Notes: generated from the sequence alone by a model not told the origin. 36,688 bases of DNA from Enterococcus sp. ZJ1622 (GCF_011038845.1 NZ_JAAKDW010000018.1:1-36688); one strand, 5' to 3'. Positions 16,643 through 26,279 are shown, counted from the stretch's first letter. Translations and numbers: made by a program.

Positions 16643-18016
16643 ATGTTTTCTAAAGTCTTGATAGCTAACCGTGGCGAAATCGCCGTGCGGATCATCCGAG
16701 CTTGTCGCGAGCTGGGCATCCAAACGGTCGCGATTTATTCAGAAGCAGACGAAGAAGCGCTGCATACGCAGTTAGCTGACGAAGCAATCTGCATTGGACC
16801 AGCTAAAGCCACTGATTCGTATTTGAATGTACAAGAAGTGCTGAGTGCTGCGATTGTAACAAAAGCAGAAGCCATTCACCCGGGATTCGGCTTTTTATCT
16901 GAGAATAGCCGTTTTGCCTCGATGTGTGAGGAATGCAATATTGCATTTATTGGACCTAAAAGTATGACTATCGATGCTATGGGAAATAAAATCAATGCAC
17001 GTCAGCTGATGCAAGAAGCAAACGTTCCAGTCATCCCTGGAAGCGATGGGGTCCTTTCGACTGTCGAAGAGGCCCTAGAAGTAGCAGAGTCCATTGGTTA
17101 TCCTGTTATGTTAAAAGCAGCAGCTGGTGGCGGAGGCAAAGGGATACGAAAAGTTTTGTTAAAAGAAGAGCTGCCTCAGCATTTTTCTTCTGCGCAGCAA
17201 GAAGCTGCCGCAGCTTTTGGCAATGATGATATGTATCTGGAAAAAATCATCTACCCTGCAAGACATATCGAAGTCCAAATTTTAGGCGACAAGTTCGGTC
17301 AGGTGATCCACCTTGGCGAACGTGACTGTTCTTTGCAGCGGAACAACCAGAAAGTTTTAGAAGAATCTCCTTCTGTGGTCATTTCTCAGAAAAAAAGAAC
17401 AGAATTAGGAGAAGCGGCCGTTCGTGCAGCAAAAGCAGTCAATTATGAAAATGCTGGAACGATCGAATTCTTGATGGATGAATCAGGCGACTTCTATTTT
17501 ATGGAGATGAATACTCGGATCCAAGTTGAACATCCTGTCACAGAAATGGTTACTGGGATCGATCTAGTGAAAAAACAAATCGAAATCGCTGCTGGTGAAC
17601 CACTGGAAATCAGTCAAGAAGAGGTCGTATTCCAAGGTCATGCGATCGAGTGCCGGATCAATGCAGAAAATCCTGCTTTCCATTTTGCGCCATCTCCTGG
17701 AACGATCCAGAACTTGCTGCTTCCTGCTGGCGGAATGGGGCTTCGTGTGGACAGTGCAGTCTACCCAGGCTATACGATCCCGCCGTATTATGATTCGATG
17801 ATTGCGAAAGTCATTGTTCACGGGAATACTCGTTTCGAAGCATTGATGAAAATGCAGCGGGCATTAAGTGAATTCATAACAGAAGGCGTCGTTACAAATG
17901 CAGAATTCCAGATGGATCTGATCAGTCATCCAGCGGTCATCGCAGGAGATTACAGTACCGCATTTTTACAAGAAGAATTTTTACCGAACTGGACGCCAGA
18001 GACGGGAGGCGTGTAG
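16643..18016 (+). CDS. accC: Biotin carboxylase subunit of acetyl-CoA carboxylase
   Basis: ATP-grasp enzyme that carboxylates biotin on AccB with bicarbonate and ATP. N-terminal ANRGEIAVRIIRACRELGI, the Gly-rich ATP loop KAAAGGGGKGIRKV near residue 160, and MEMNTRIQVEHPVTEMVTGID near 290 are all intact. 457 aa. Its stop (TAG) is followed immediately by the accD ATG. Confidence 0.97.
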   Translation: MFSKVLIANRGEIAVRIIRACRELGIQTVAIYSEADEEALHTQLADEAICIGPAKATDSYLNVQEVLSAAIVTKAEAIHPGFGFLSENSRFASMCEECNIAFIGPKSMTIDAMGNKINARQLMQEANVPVIPGSDGVLSTVEEALEVAESIGYPVMLKAAAGGGGKGIRKVLLKEELPQHFSSAQQEAAAAFGNDDMYLEKIIYPARHIEVQILGDKFGQVIHLGERDCSLQRNNQKVLEESPSVVISQKKRTELGEAAVRAAKAVNYENAGTIEFLMDESGDFYFMEMNTRIQVEHPVTEMVTGIDLVKKQIEIAAGEPLEISQEEVVFQGHAIECRINAENPAFHFAPSPGTIQNLLLPAGGMGLRVDSAVYPGYTIPPYYDSMIAKVIVHGNTRFEALMKMQRALSEFITEGVVTNAEFQMDLISHPAVIAGDYSTAFLQEEFLPNWTPETGGV

Positions 18017-18886
18017 ATGGCTCTGTTTAAAAAGAAAAAATATATCCGGATCAATCCGAATAGAGAAGCTCAACCTGCCAGCACACCTTCTGTTCCGGAT
18101 AATATGTGGGCGAAATGCCCGAGTTGCAAACATATTCTTTATACAAAAGATATCGGTGAAGAAAAAGTATGCCCTCACTGCGGCTATGCTTTTCGGATCG
18201 GCGCTTGGCAGCGTTTGGCGCTAGTGATCGATGAAAAAAGTTTCGAAGAATGGGATACAGATCTAATCACGGAAGATCCGTTAGATTTTCCAGAGTACAA
18301 AGAAAAAATCCAGCATATGCAGGAGAAGACTGGACTGCATGAAGCAGTTCTAACAGGGAAAGCAACGATCAAAGGGATTCCTTTTGTGATTGGTGTCATG
18401 GACCCTAATTTCATCATGGGAAGTATGGGCACGATCGTCGGAGAAAAGATCACGCGTTTGTTTGAACGCGCAACAGCAGAAAACCTGCCAGTCGTCTTAT
18501 TTACAGCTTCTGGAGGGGCACGGATGCAAGAAGGGATCTTCTCACTTATGCAGATGGCTAAAATTTCTGCAGCTGTGAAGCGCCACAGCAATGCCGGCCT
18601 CTTCTATCTGACAGTTTTGACAGATCCGACAACCGGAGGCGTGACAGCCAGCTTTGCGATGGAAGGTGATATCATACTTGCTGAACCTCAAAGCTTAGTC
18701 GGTTTTGCTGGAAGGCGTGTGATCGAGCAGACGATCAAACAAGAATTGCCGGAAGACTTCCAGAAAGCTGAATTTTTGCTGGCACATGGGTTTGTCGATC
18801 AGATCGTACCGCGTACGGAATTGAAACAGAAAATATATACGCTTCTTGATTTGCATACGCAGAAAGGTTGGATGGACCGTGGATAA
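18017..18886 (+). CDS. accD: Acetyl-CoA carboxylase carboxyltransferase subunit beta
   Basis: With AccA it transfers the carboxyl from biotin to acetyl-CoA to make malonyl-CoA. A basic N-terminus is followed by a four-Cys zinc ribbon (CPSC at 34-37 and CPHC about 15 residues later) and the crotonase-like carboxyltransferase domain with [12 protein letters not shown] and [11 protein letters not shown]. 289 aa. GGGAGG lies near the accC end. It overlaps the start of accA by 8 nt. Confidence 0.97.
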   Translation: MALFKKKKYIRINPNREAQPASTPSVPDNMWAKCPSCKHILYTKDIGEEKVCPHCGYAFRIGAWQRLALVIDEKSFEEWDTDLITEDPLDFPEYKEKIQHMQEKTGLHEAVLTGKATIKGIPFVIGVMDPNFIMGSMGTIVGEKITRLFERATAENLPVVLFTASGGARMQEGIFSLMQMAKISAAVKRHSNAGLFYLTVLTDPTTGGVTASFAMEGDIILAEPQSLVGFAGRRVIEQTIKQELPEDFQKAEFLLAHGFVDQIVPRTELKQKIYTLLDLHTQKGWMDRG

Positions 18887-19664
18887 AACAGCACATGAAG
18901 TAGTTCAACTTGCGCGGGCAAAAGAACGCTGGACAAGCCTGGATTTTTTCGAAGAGATCTTTGAGGGATTCCAAGAATTCCATGGAGATCGTTTGTTTGG
19001 TGACGATGAAGCCATCGTGGGCGGTATCGCGAAATTAGACGGTAAACCTGTCACAATCATCGGTATCCAAAAAGGACGGGATCTGCAGGAAAACATTCGG
19101 CGGAATTTCGGTTCTCCCCATCCTGAAGGGTACCGCAAAGCATTACGCTTAATGAAACAAGCAGAAAAATTCAATCGTCCAGTGATTACATTGATCAATA
19201 CTGCGGGTGCTTACTGTGGTGTCGGTGCAGAAGAACGAGGCGAAGGAGAAGCAATCGCGCGAAATCTTCTGGAGATGTCAGATCTCAAAGTACCGATTCT
19301 AGCTGTCATCATTGGTGAAGGCGGAAGCGGGGGCGCCTTGGCTCTAGGTTTGGCGGATGAAGTCTGGATGCTTGAAGAAACGATTTATGCCGTTTTGTCA
19401 CCAGAAGGATTTGCTTCTATTTTGTGGAAAGACGGCAGCAGAGCAGCCGAAGCAGCCGAATTGATGAAAATCACTGCACCAGAGCTGAAAGAACTAGGAA
19501 TCGTAGACAAAGTCATTCCAGAAACATTCAACGGGGAATCTCTGCCAAAACACAAAGTCGCGCAGATTATGAAAAAAGCATTTATCGAGACACTCTCAGA
19601 ACTTGTGCAGCTGGATCAAAAAGACCTGCTGGAAAAACGATATGAACGTTTTCGCAAATATTGA
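18879..19664 (+). CDS. accA: Acetyl-CoA carboxylase carboxyltransferase subunit alpha
   Basis: Partner of AccD; the catalytic interface includes [19 protein letters not shown] and [11 protein letters not shown]. The GTG at 18879, giving (M)[19 protein letters not shown], is chosen over a TTG at 18846 because it fits the family start and AGAAAGG lies 11 nt upstream. Many homologues have AYPG where this has AYCG. 261 aa. Last gene of the fab/acc operon, followed by a terminator. Confidence 0.95.
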   Translation: MDKTAHEVVQLARAKERWTSLDFFEEIFEGFQEFHGDRLFGDDEAIVGGIAKLDGKPVTIIGIQKGRDLQENIRRNFGSPHPEGYRKALRLMKQAEKFNRPVITLINTAGAYCGVGAEERGEGEAIARNLLEMSDLKVPILAVIIGEGGSGGALALGLADEVWMLEETIYAVLSPEGFASILWKDGSRAAEAAELMKITAPELKELGIVDKVIPETFNGESLPKHKVAQIMKKAFIETLSELVQLDQKDLLEKRYERFRKY

Positions 19665-19679
19665 ACACTCATTTGAAAG

Positions 19680-19738
19680 AAACAGTTAAGTAGGCATTCG
19701 ATCGATTCGATGCCGTTTTGCTTGGCTGTTTTTCTTTG
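19680..19738 (+). terminator. fab/acc operon terminator
   Basis: AAACAGTTAAG (19680-19690) pairs with CTTGGCTGTTT (19721-19731), with two G-U pairs, around an inner GGCAT/ATGCC stem, followed by a T-rich tract. It sits 15 nt past accA. Confidence 0.75.
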
Positions 19739-19868
19739 TTTTCTGCCTGTTACAGGCTGATAAGAAGGATTCGAGTGTAGAGGTAGTTTTTTTTACAAAT
19801 ATGAAGTATAATATGGGGTTGAGGAGTACTTGACGTGCTCCTTCATTTTTTGCAGACGAGGAGACAAA

Positions 19869-20396
19869 ATGTTTTCAAACTATAAACCAACATGGATGGT
19901 AGAAGCAATCTACCAAATTACCCCTGCACAATTGAAAAATCTAGGAATCAAGGCGGTCTTGACTGATCTTGACAATACTCTGATTGCGTGGAACAATCCA
20001 GATGGAACAGAAGAATTGCTGAGCTGGATTTTAGAAATGAAAAATGCAGGGATCCCTGTCGTTGTTGTTTCAAACAATAATTCAAAACGCGTAGCACGAG
20101 CAGTCGAAAAATTTGATCTGCTTTACGTAGCACGAGCAATGAAGCCTTTAGCAAGAGGGATCAATCGAGCAAAGAGAGAATTGAATCTGTCTGATGAGGA
20201 GATCGTAATGGTCGGTGACCAGATCATGACAGATGTTCGCGGAGCTAATCGTGCGGGTATACGCAGTATTTTAGTGAAACCGATCATCGAAACAGATAGC
20301 TGGAAGACACAATTTAACCGTTTTTGGGAACGAAGAATCATGGCCTATCTATTAGCTAAACATCCTGATATGGGCTGGCGAGGTGGAATAAAATGA
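19869..20396 (+). CDS. yqeG: YqeG family HAD-type phosphatase
   Basis: A 175-aa HAD-IIIA phosphatase. Motif I is DLDNTLI (Asp33, Asp35), motif II VVSNNN, motif III the Lys of MKPLARGIN, and motif IV MVGDQIMTDVRGANRAG. The substrate is not established for bacterial YqeG, which is related to mitochondrial phosphatidylglycerophosphatases. The ATG at 19869 has GAGGAG 6 nt upstream; an in-frame GTG-type start further upstream is not supported. A TATAAT at about 19808 may be its -10. It overlaps yqeH by 4 nt (ATGA), as in the conserved Firmicutes yqeG-yqeH order. Confidence 0.9.
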   Translation: MFSNYKPTWMVEAIYQITPAQLKNLGIKAVLTDLDNTLIAWNNPDGTEELLSWILEMKNAGIPVVVVSNNNSKRVARAVEKFDLLYVARAMKPLARGINRAKRELNLSDEEIVMVGDQIMTDVRGANRAGIRSILVKPIIETDSWKTQFNRFWERRIMAYLLAKHPDMGWRGGIK

Positions 20397-21502
20397 ACGA
20401 AGAATTACAATGTATCGGCTGCGGAGCCGTCATACAAACAGAACACCCAGGCGAACTAGGCTATACGCCGCAAGCAGCGTTGGAAAAAGGATTAGCTTCT
20501 GGCGAGGTTTACTGTCAGCGTTGTTTCCGGTTGCGTCATTATAATGAGATTCAAGATGTATCATTGACAGATGATGATTTTTTGCGCCTATTGAATGAAT
20601 TAGGACAAGAGGATGCGTTGATCGTCAATGTCGTGGATATTTTTGACTTCAATGGTTCGCTGATCCCCGGGCTTCATCGTTTCGTTGGCGACAATCCGGT
20701 GCTGTTAGTCGGAAACAAGGTGGACATCTTACCGAAATCATTGAAGAAATCAAAATTGACGCAATGGATGAAAGAACGTGCGCATGAAGCAGGGCTTCGA
20801 CCAGTGGATGTTCTCTTGACAAGTGCAAAGAAATCCCATGAAATGGTCGATCTGTTAGCAAAAATCGAAGAATATCGTAAAGGACGCGATGTATATATCG
20901 TTGGCGTGACGAATGTCGGCAAATCGACTCTGATCAATCAGATCATCAAAAATACAGCCGGAGTGCAAGACGTGATCACCACTTCACAATTTCCGGGAAC
21001 GACTTTGGATAAAATCGAGATCCCGCTAGATGATGGTCATTTTTTGATCGACACACCGGGAATCATCCATCGTCATCAGATGGCCCATTACTTAGGAAAA
21101 AAAGATCTGCGGATCATCGCACCAACGAAAGAGATCAAACCGAAAGTCTACCAGCTGAATGAAGGACAGACGCTTTTCTTGAGCGGACTGGCCCGTTTTG
21201 ATTTTATCAGCGGGAAGCGCGGCTCATTCATCGCTTATGTATCCAATGATGTGAACTTGCATCGGACGAAATTAGAAAAAGCAGATGACTTTTATGCAAA
21301 ACATGTAGGTGGTCTTTTACAACCGCCACGTCCGGATGAAGTAGAGACATTTCCGGAACTCGTCCGCTTTGAATTTTCCGTGAAAGAAAAAACAGATATC
21401 GTTTTTGCGGGATTAGGCTGGATCACAGTGACTGAGCCGGCTGTCATTGCAGGATGGGCTCCTAAGGGCGTCGATGTGATGAAAAGAAAAGCATTGATTT
21501 AA
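20393..21502 (+). CDS. yqeH: Ribosome biogenesis GTPase YqeH
   Basis: Circularly permuted GTPase needed for 30S assembly. An N-terminal zinc-binding region (CIGCGAVI and CQRCFRLRHY) is followed by G-motifs in permuted order: NKVD, TSAK, then P-loop GVTNVGKST and DTPG. The C-terminal domain binds nucleic acid. 369 aa. It is translationally coupled to yqeG, and its product acts in the same pathway as the YhbY protein encoded next. Confidence 0.95.
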   Translation: MNEELQCIGCGAVIQTEHPGELGYTPQAALEKGLASGEVYCQRCFRLRHYNEIQDVSLTDDDFLRLLNELGQEDALIVNVVDIFDFNGSLIPGLHRFVGDNPVLLVGNKVDILPKSLKKSKLTQWMKERAHEAGLRPVDVLLTSAKKSHEMVDLLAKIEEYRKGRDVYIVGVTNVGKSTLINQIIKNTAGVQDVITTSQFPGTTLDKIEIPLDDGHFLIDTPGIIHRHQMAHYLGKKDLRIIAPTKEIKPKVYQLNEGQTLFLSGLARFDFISGKRGSFIAYVSNDVNLHRTKLEKADDFYAKHVGGLLQPPRPDEVETFPELVRFEFSVKEKTDIVFAGLGWITVTEPAVIAGWAPKGVDVMKRKALI

Positions 21503-21517
21503 GGAAGAAGGAAAAAT

Positions 21518-21829
21518 ATGAGTTTAAGAGGAAAACAAAAACGTTTTTTGCGTAGTCAGGCACATCATTTACAACCGATTTTCCAAATCGGAAAAGGCGG
21601 AGTCAATGAAGCGATGATCGTCCAAATCGAAGAAGCACTTGAAAAAAGAGAATTGATCAAAGTCTCCTTATTACAAAATACGGATGAAGTAGCAGAAGAC
21701 GTCGCACACATCTTAGAAAATGAAATCAGCTGTGAAGTGGTTCAGATCATCGGACGTGTTCTCGTAGTGTACAAACCATCGTCAAAAGAAAAATATCAGC
21801 GGATCTCAAAAGAAGTAAAAGCAATTTAA
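21518..21829 (+). CDS. yhbY: Ribosome assembly RNA-binding protein YhbY
   Basis: A 103-aa CRM-domain RNA-binding protein that associates with pre-50S subunits in bacteria. The family start LRGKQKRFLRSQAHHLQPIFQIGKGG and the loop IGRVLVVYKPS are clear. GGAAGAAGG precedes the ATG. Part of the yqeG-yqeM run. Confidence 0.94.
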   Translation: MSLRGKQKRFLRSQAHHLQPIFQIGKGGVNEAMIVQIEEALEKRELIKVSLLQNTDEVAEDVAHILENEISCEVVQIIGRVLVVYKPSSKEKYQRISKEVKAI

Positions 21830-21842
21830 GGAGTGAGTAGGA

Positions 21843-22490
21843 TTGAATACGCAAGCTGAGACATTTGTTCGTTCACAAGTATTTCCTCAAGAAATGCCGC
21901 AAATTTTCGAAAAGCGAAAGCAAGTCGGGATTTTGGGCGGAACATTCAACCCCGTCCATCTTGCGCACTTAGTGATGGCGGAACAAGCAGGTCAGAACTT
22001 AGGGCTTGATCGCGTATTTCTAATGCCTTCCTATCAACCGCCGCATGTCGACGAAAAACAAACGATCGACGCGAAACACCGGCTGAATATGCTTGAACTT
22101 GCCATAGAGGACAATCCTTTTTTGCAAATCGAGACGATCGAATTGGAGCGAGGCGGAAAAAGCTACACGTACGATACGATGAAAGCCTTGACGCAAAACA
22201 ATCCAGATACAGATTATTACTTTATCATCGGAGGCGACATGGTCGAATACCTGCCGAAATGGCATAGAATCGACGAACTAGCTACAATGGTGAATTTCGT
22301 GGGGATACGACGGGCAGGTTATGGAACGGAAACGCCTTATCCCGTGATTTGGGTCGACGTTCCGGAGATCGATATCAGTTCGACCAAAATCCGTCAGAAA
22401 ATCAGCCAGGGATGCTCCGTGCGCTATCTTGTTCCTGATAAAGTGATCGATTATATCCAGAAAGAAGGGCTGTATCAACATGAACTATAG
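21843..22490 (+). CDS. nadD: Nicotinate-nucleotide adenylyltransferase
   Basis: Joins ATP and nicotinate mononucleotide to form deamido-NAD. The nucleotidyltransferase motif GGTFNPVHLAH (His39, His42) and C-terminal DISSTKIRQ (ISTxR type) are intact. The TTG at 21843 (AAGGAG 9 nt upstream) adds about 28 residues before the core; no later ATG fits before the motif. 215 aa. It overlaps yqeK by 11 nt. Confidence 0.94.
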   Translation: MNTQAETFVRSQVFPQEMPQIFEKRKQVGILGGTFNPVHLAHLVMAEQAGQNLGLDRVFLMPSYQPPHVDEKQTIDAKHRLNMLELAIEDNPFLQIETIELERGGKSYTYDTMKALTQNNPDTDYYFIIGGDMVEYLPKWHRIDELATMVNFVGIRRAGYGTETPYPVIWVDVPEIDISSTKIRQKISQGCSVRYLVPDKVIDYIQKEGLYQHEL

Positions 22491-23067
22491 TGAAAACTAT
22501 ACTGCCTATTCGCGAGAAGTTCTGATGCAAAAAATCCAGATGAGAATGAGCGAACGCAGATTCAAACACGTGTTAGGTGTAGAAGAAACGGCAGTTGCTC
22601 TTGCAAAAAAATACGGCGGATCACCGGAAAAAGCAAGTATTGCCGCTTTGACGCATGATTACGCCAAAGAACGTCCAGACGACGAATTCATCACAGTGAT
22701 CAAACGTGACGCGTATGATCCCGAATTGCTCCATTATGGAAACGCGATTTGGCATGGTGTCGTCGGCGCCTCTTTTGTCGAACGTGAACTCGGTATCACT
22801 GATGAAGAAATCCTTCACGCGATCCGTGTCCATACGACAGGAGCAGCTGAGATGTCGTTATTGGACAAGATCATTTACGTTGCAGACTACATCGAGCCGG
22901 GTCGGGATTTTCCGGGTGTACAAGATGCAAGAGAGATCGCTCTAGTTGACTTAGACGAAGCCGTCGCATTCGAGACAAAACATACGCTTGCTCATCTGAT
23001 TGAACAAGAGCAGCAAATTTATCCAAAAACAATCGAAACATATAATCATTGGGTGGCTAAAAAGTAA
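22480..23067 (+). CDS. yqeK: HD-domain hydrolase YqeK (diadenosine tetraphosphatase type)
   Basis: A 195-aa HD-superfamily metal phosphohydrolase. Metal ligands are visible as the His of FKHVLGVEETA, HD in LTHDYAK, His in NAIWHGVVGA, HTTGAAEMS and DYIEPGRD. YqeK enzymes are reported to split Ap4A symmetrically to ADP. The ATG at 22480 lies inside nadD, with AGAAAGAAGGG upstream. The pairing with nadD is conserved in Firmicutes. Confidence 0.92.
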   Translation: MNYSENYTAYSREVLMQKIQMRMSERRFKHVLGVEETAVALAKKYGGSPEKASIAALTHDYAKERPDDEFITVIKRDAYDPELLHYGNAIWHGVVGASFVERELGITDEEILHAIRVHTTGAAEMSLLDKIIYVADYIEPGRDFPGVQDAREIALVDLDEAVAFETKHTLAHLIEQEQQIYPKTIETYNHWVAKK

Positions 23068-23097
23068 TCAGAGCCACATTTTTAGGAGGAAATCATC

Positions 23098-23451
23098 ATA
23101 GATAGCAAAGAACAATTAAAAATTGCGGTAAAAGCAGCAGATTCAAAACGTGCAGAGGATATCATCGCCTTAGATGTGAAAGAAGTATCGTTACTAGCAG
23201 ATTACTTCATGATCTGTTCGGCAAACAGTGAACGCCAAATCAACGCAATTACAGAAGAAATCATCGACAAAGAAGAAGAAAGCAGTTATGAAGTCAAACG
23301 GATTGAAGGAAAAGAAGGCGGAAAATGGGTCTTGATCGATCTTGGAGATGTGATCGTCCATGTCTTCCATGCACCAGAACGAAGCTTCTATAACTTGGAA
23401 AAACTATGGTCAGATGCGCCATTAGTCGACCTCAATGAATGGTTGGACTAA
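23098..23451 (+). CDS. rsfS: Ribosomal silencing factor RsfS with a non-standard start codon
   Basis: A 117-aa RsfS/YqeL protein that binds uL14 and keeps 50S from joining 30S. The family sequence is complete from DSKEQLKIAVKAADSKRAEDI through DYFMICSANSERQ, GGKWVLIDLGDVIVHVF and RSFYNLEKLW. The frame has no ATG, GTG or TTG before 23176, 26 codons in. AGGAGG at 23084-23089 points to AUA at 23098 (8-nt spacing) or AUC at 23095 (5-nt spacing). Starting at 23176 would delete the first helix. Low-level initiation could tune the dose. It is followed by yqeM with a 1-nt gap. Confidence 0.9.
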   Translation: MDSKEQLKIAVKAADSKRAEDIIALDVKEVSLLADYFMICSANSERQINAITEEIIDKEEESSYEVKRIEGKEGGKWVLIDLGDVIVHVFHAPERSFYNLEKLWSDAPLVDLNEWLD

Positions 23452-23452
23452 C

Positions 23453-24193
23453 ATGGCCTACGAAACATTTGCGTTTATTTATGACGAAGTGATGGATGAG
23501 ACGCTCTATCAGCAGTGGCTTGCTTTTTCCAAACGGCATCTGCCTGCTGAGACGAAAGATATCTTAGAATTAGCTTGCGGAACGGGCGCTTTAGCCACTG
23601 CATTTGCAAAAGACGGGTATCATGTAACAGGTCTGGATCTTTCTGAAGAAATGCTGATGATCGCCAGCCAGCGTGCATATGAAGAGGATGTTTCTATCCA
23701 GTTTGTCGAAGGAGATATGCTGGATCTGTCAGAAATCGGTCAGTATCAGGCAATCACGTGCTTTTCGGATTCTTTGTGCTATATGAAAAACGCACAGGAT
23801 GTCCAGCAGGTCTTTGATGAAGTATATCAGGCCCTTGAAGATGATGGCCGCTTTTTATTCGATGTCCATTCCATCCATCAGATCGATACAGTTTTTCCGG
23901 AATACAGCTATCATTATCAAGGTGAAAACTTTGCTTTCTTGTGGGACAGCTATTCTGGGGAAGAAAAACACAGTATCGAACATTTTCTGACTTTTTTCAT
24001 AGAGGAACAAGAAGGTAATGGAAAATTCATTCGAGAAGATGAATTACACCAAGAGCGGACTTATCCATTAGAAAGCTACTTGAGAATGCTGGAAAACAGT
24101 GGCTTCTCGAAAGTCGAGGCATTCGCAGATTTCACAGATGAAGCACCAAGTGATGCATCTAAGCGCTGGTTCTTTGTCGCATATAAAGAATAG
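23453..24193 (+). CDS. yqeM: Class I SAM-dependent methyltransferase YqeM
   Basis: A 246-aa Rossmann methyltransferase: motif I ILELACGTGALATAFA near residues 40-55, VTGLDLSEEML, and EGDMLDLS. The C-terminal half has a beta-rich cap. The substrate is unknown; its fixed position after rsfS suggests an RNA or ribosome-linked target, which is inference. The ATG at 23453 starts one base after the rsfS stop with little ribosome site, so coupling to rsfS is likely. A terminator follows. Confidence 0.88.
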   Translation: MAYETFAFIYDEVMDETLYQQWLAFSKRHLPAETKDILELACGTGALATAFAKDGYHVTGLDLSEEMLMIASQRAYEEDVSIQFVEGDMLDLSEIGQYQAITCFSDSLCYMKNAQDVQQVFDEVYQALEDDGRFLFDVHSIHQIDTVFPEYSYHYQGENFAFLWDSYSGEEKHSIEHFLTFFIEEQEGNGKFIREDELHQERTYPLESYLRMLENSGFSKVEAFADFTDEAPSDASKRWFFVAYKE

Positions 24194-24220
24194 ACACGTT
24201 CAAATGTGCGTCTATCTATG

Positions 24221-24262
24221 AAGAAGCTATGTCTGGATGCGTTCAGCACAGCTTCTTTTTTT
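24221..24262 (+). terminator. yqeG-yqeM operon terminator
   Basis: AAGAAGCT (24221-24228) pairs with AGCTTCTT (24250-24257), extended by TG/CA after one mismatch, and is followed by seven T. It lies 28 nt past yqeM. Confidence 0.8.
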
Positions 24263-24289
24263 AACGAAACAAAAAGGAAGGAGGATTTG

Positions 24290-25441
24290 ATGAAAAGCTG
24301 CGGAATAATAGTGGAATATAATCCATTCCACAACGGGCATCGGTATCATGCTCAAATGGCTAGAAAAGAAACCGATGCAGAGATCGTCATCGCGGTGATG
24401 AGTGGTAATTTTCTTCAAAGAGGCGAACCAGCTCTATTGGACAAATGGCACCGCGCGGATGCGGCGTTACAAAATGGGGTCGATCTGGTGATCGAATTGC
24501 CCGTGGAGTGGTCTGTACAATCTGCAGATTATTTTGCAAAAGGAGCCGTACGTCTTTTACAAGAACTGTCATGTGACGCTTTATGTTTCGGGACGGAAGA
24601 AAGTCAGCTATTCGATTATGAGCGTTTCGGCAGATTTGTAAAAGAGAATCAACAACAGATCAACGAAGCATTTCATCAGCTGCCAAACCAAGCGATGAGC
24701 TATCCGCAAAAAATGACAGAAGTCTTTCGTACTTTGTATCCCAAAATCAGCTTGGATTTTTCTTCTCCGAATCATATCCTTGGGCTGAGCTATGCAAAAG
24801 AAAATGCCGAATACGACCAGCCGATGGCATTATTTCCGATTCGGCGAAAAAGTGCGGATTATCATGATGAAACTTTCTCAGATCAAACGATTGCCAGCGC
24901 AACTGCTATCCGGAAAGCTATCAGTAATGGAGAATCGGTGTCTGCTTATGTCCCTTTGCAGACAGCGGCTGATATAGCAAGCCAGTCGCTGCAAACATGG
25001 GAAACCTATTGGCCGTATCTTCGTTATCAGCTGATCTCTTCCAATTTAGACTCATTGAAAAAAATCTATCAAATGACGGAAGGTCTGGAAGTCCGAATGC
25101 AAGAAGCTGCGAAACAAGCAGACAGTTTTTCTGAATTCGTCTCACTAGTGAAGACCAAGCGCTATACTTGGACACGGATCCAGCGCCTGGCTTGCTATGC
25201 TCTGCTGAACATCCAAACCGAGGAATTACGTGTACAACAAGAAAAACAGTATATCCGTATATTGGGCTTCACCGAGACTGGTAAGAGATTCCTGAAAGAA
25301 AAAAAAGGAATCGATAGCTATTCCCGGATCGGAAAGAAAGAAGCAAAAAACGCCAAATTGCTAGTTCGAAGTGATCAGATCTATCAATTAGGAGGGGAAA
25401 TCGCTGAGCAGAATTTCGGCCGACCTCCTTTATCTCGTTGA
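24290..25441 (+). CDS. tmcAL: tRNA(Met) cytidine acetate ligase TmcAL
   Basis: Formerly YlbM. It uses acetate and ATP to make N4-acetylcytidine at the wobble base of elongator tRNA-Met. The nucleotidyltransferase motif NPFHNGHRYH is at residues 11-20, followed by VIAVMSGNFLQRGEPALLDKW and the C-terminal SYSRIGKKEAKNAKLLVRSD region. The ATG at 24290 has GGAGG 6 nt upstream; the in-frame extension back to 24206 lies in the preceding terminator. 383 aa. Confidence 0.93.
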   Translation: MKSCGIIVEYNPFHNGHRYHAQMARKETDAEIVIAVMSGNFLQRGEPALLDKWHRADAALQNGVDLVIELPVEWSVQSADYFAKGAVRLLQELSCDALCFGTEESQLFDYERFGRFVKENQQQINEAFHQLPNQAMSYPQKMTEVFRTLYPKISLDFSSPNHILGLSYAKENAEYDQPMALFPIRRKSADYHDETFSDQTIASATAIRKAISNGESVSAYVPLQTAADIASQSLQTWETYWPYLRYQLISSNLDSLKKIYQMTEGLEVRMQEAAKQADSFSEFVSLVKTKRYTWTRIQRLACYALLNIQTEELRVQQEKQYIRILGFTETGKRFLKEKKGIDSYSRIGKKEAKNAKLLVRSDQIYQLGGEIAEQNFGRPPLSR

Positions 25442-25475
25442 ATACAGCAAGAAACGAAGAAGAAAGAAAAAAAGC

Positions 25476-25504
25476 TTCACAGAAACAAGTTTCACAAGTA
25501 TAAT
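25476..25504 (+). promoter_or_regulatory. Promoter of the YebC-family gene
   Basis: TTCACA (25476-25481), a 17-nt spacer and a perfect TATAAT (25499-25504). TTTCACAAG repeats part of the -35 region inside the spacer. Confidence 0.75.
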
Positions 25505-25559
25505 GAAACAGGACGTTTTTGCGTTATGAAATTATCAAATTAGAAAGCGAAGTGAGAAT

Positions 25560-26279
25560 ATGGGACGTAAATGGGCAAATATCGTAGCAAAGAAAACTGC
25601 GAAAGATGCGAATAACAGCCGAATTTATGCAAAATTTGGGATTGAAATCTACGCAGCAGCAAAATCAGGTGATCCTGACCCACACGCCAACCAAAAATTA
25701 CGTTTCGTCATTGACCGCGCTAAAACTTATAATGTACCAAAACATATTATCGACCGAGCAATTGAAAAAGCAAAAGGTTCTGGAGATGAAACATACTCCG
25801 AATTGCGCTATGAAGGATTCGGTCCAAGCGGTTCAATGGTCATTGTAGATACACTGACAAACAATGTAAACCGTACAGCTGCAGATGTACGCGCAGCATT
25901 CGGTAAAAACGGCGGGAACATGGGCGTCTCAGGTGCTGTTTCCTACATGTTCGATAACACGGCTATCTTTGCCTTTGCAGGCGATGATGCGGATGAGATC
26001 CTTGAATATCTGATGGAAAAAGACATCGATGTGCGAGATGTGATGGAAGAAGACGGACAGATCATCGTTTATGGTGAAGTCGCTGATTTCCATAGTATCC
26101 AAGAAGCATTGAAAGAAAAAGGGATCGCAGACTTTTCGATCGCTGAGATCCAAATGATCCCTCAAAGCGAAGTCACATTATCTGCAGAAGATCAAGAGAC
26201 ATTTGAAAAAATGATCGATGCATTGGAAGATTTGGAAGATGTACAACATGTGTTCCACAATGTCGCTTTAGAAGATTGA
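25560..26279 (+). CDS. YebC/PmpR-family protein (YeeI-like subtype)
   Basis: A 239-aa three-domain cytosolic protein. The start [23 protein letters not shown] and [15 protein letters not shown] place it in YebC/PmpR, closest in memory to B. subtilis YeeI (YebC type II) rather than the MAGHSKW type I group. The family was long annotated as transcription regulators; recent work links YebC-like proteins to relief of ribosome stalling at proline runs. AAGCGAAGTGAG precedes the ATG. Single gene with its own promoter and terminator. Confidence 0.92.
   Translation: MGRKWANIVAKKTAKDANNSRIYAKFGIEIYAAAKSGDPDPHANQKLRFVIDRAKTYNVPKHIIDRAIEKAKGSGDETYSELRYEGFGPSGSMVIVDTLTNNVNRTAADVRAAFGKNGGNMGVSGAVSYMFDNTAIFAFAGDDADEILEYLMEKDIDVRDVMEEDGQIIVYGEVADFHSIQEALKEKGIADFSIAEIQMIPQSEVTLSAEDQETFEKMIDALEDLEDVQHVFHNVALED

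Noticed and set aside
18846-18878. TTG start giving a longer AccA
   Set aside because: The added residues do not fit the family, and the GTG at 18879 is better placed.
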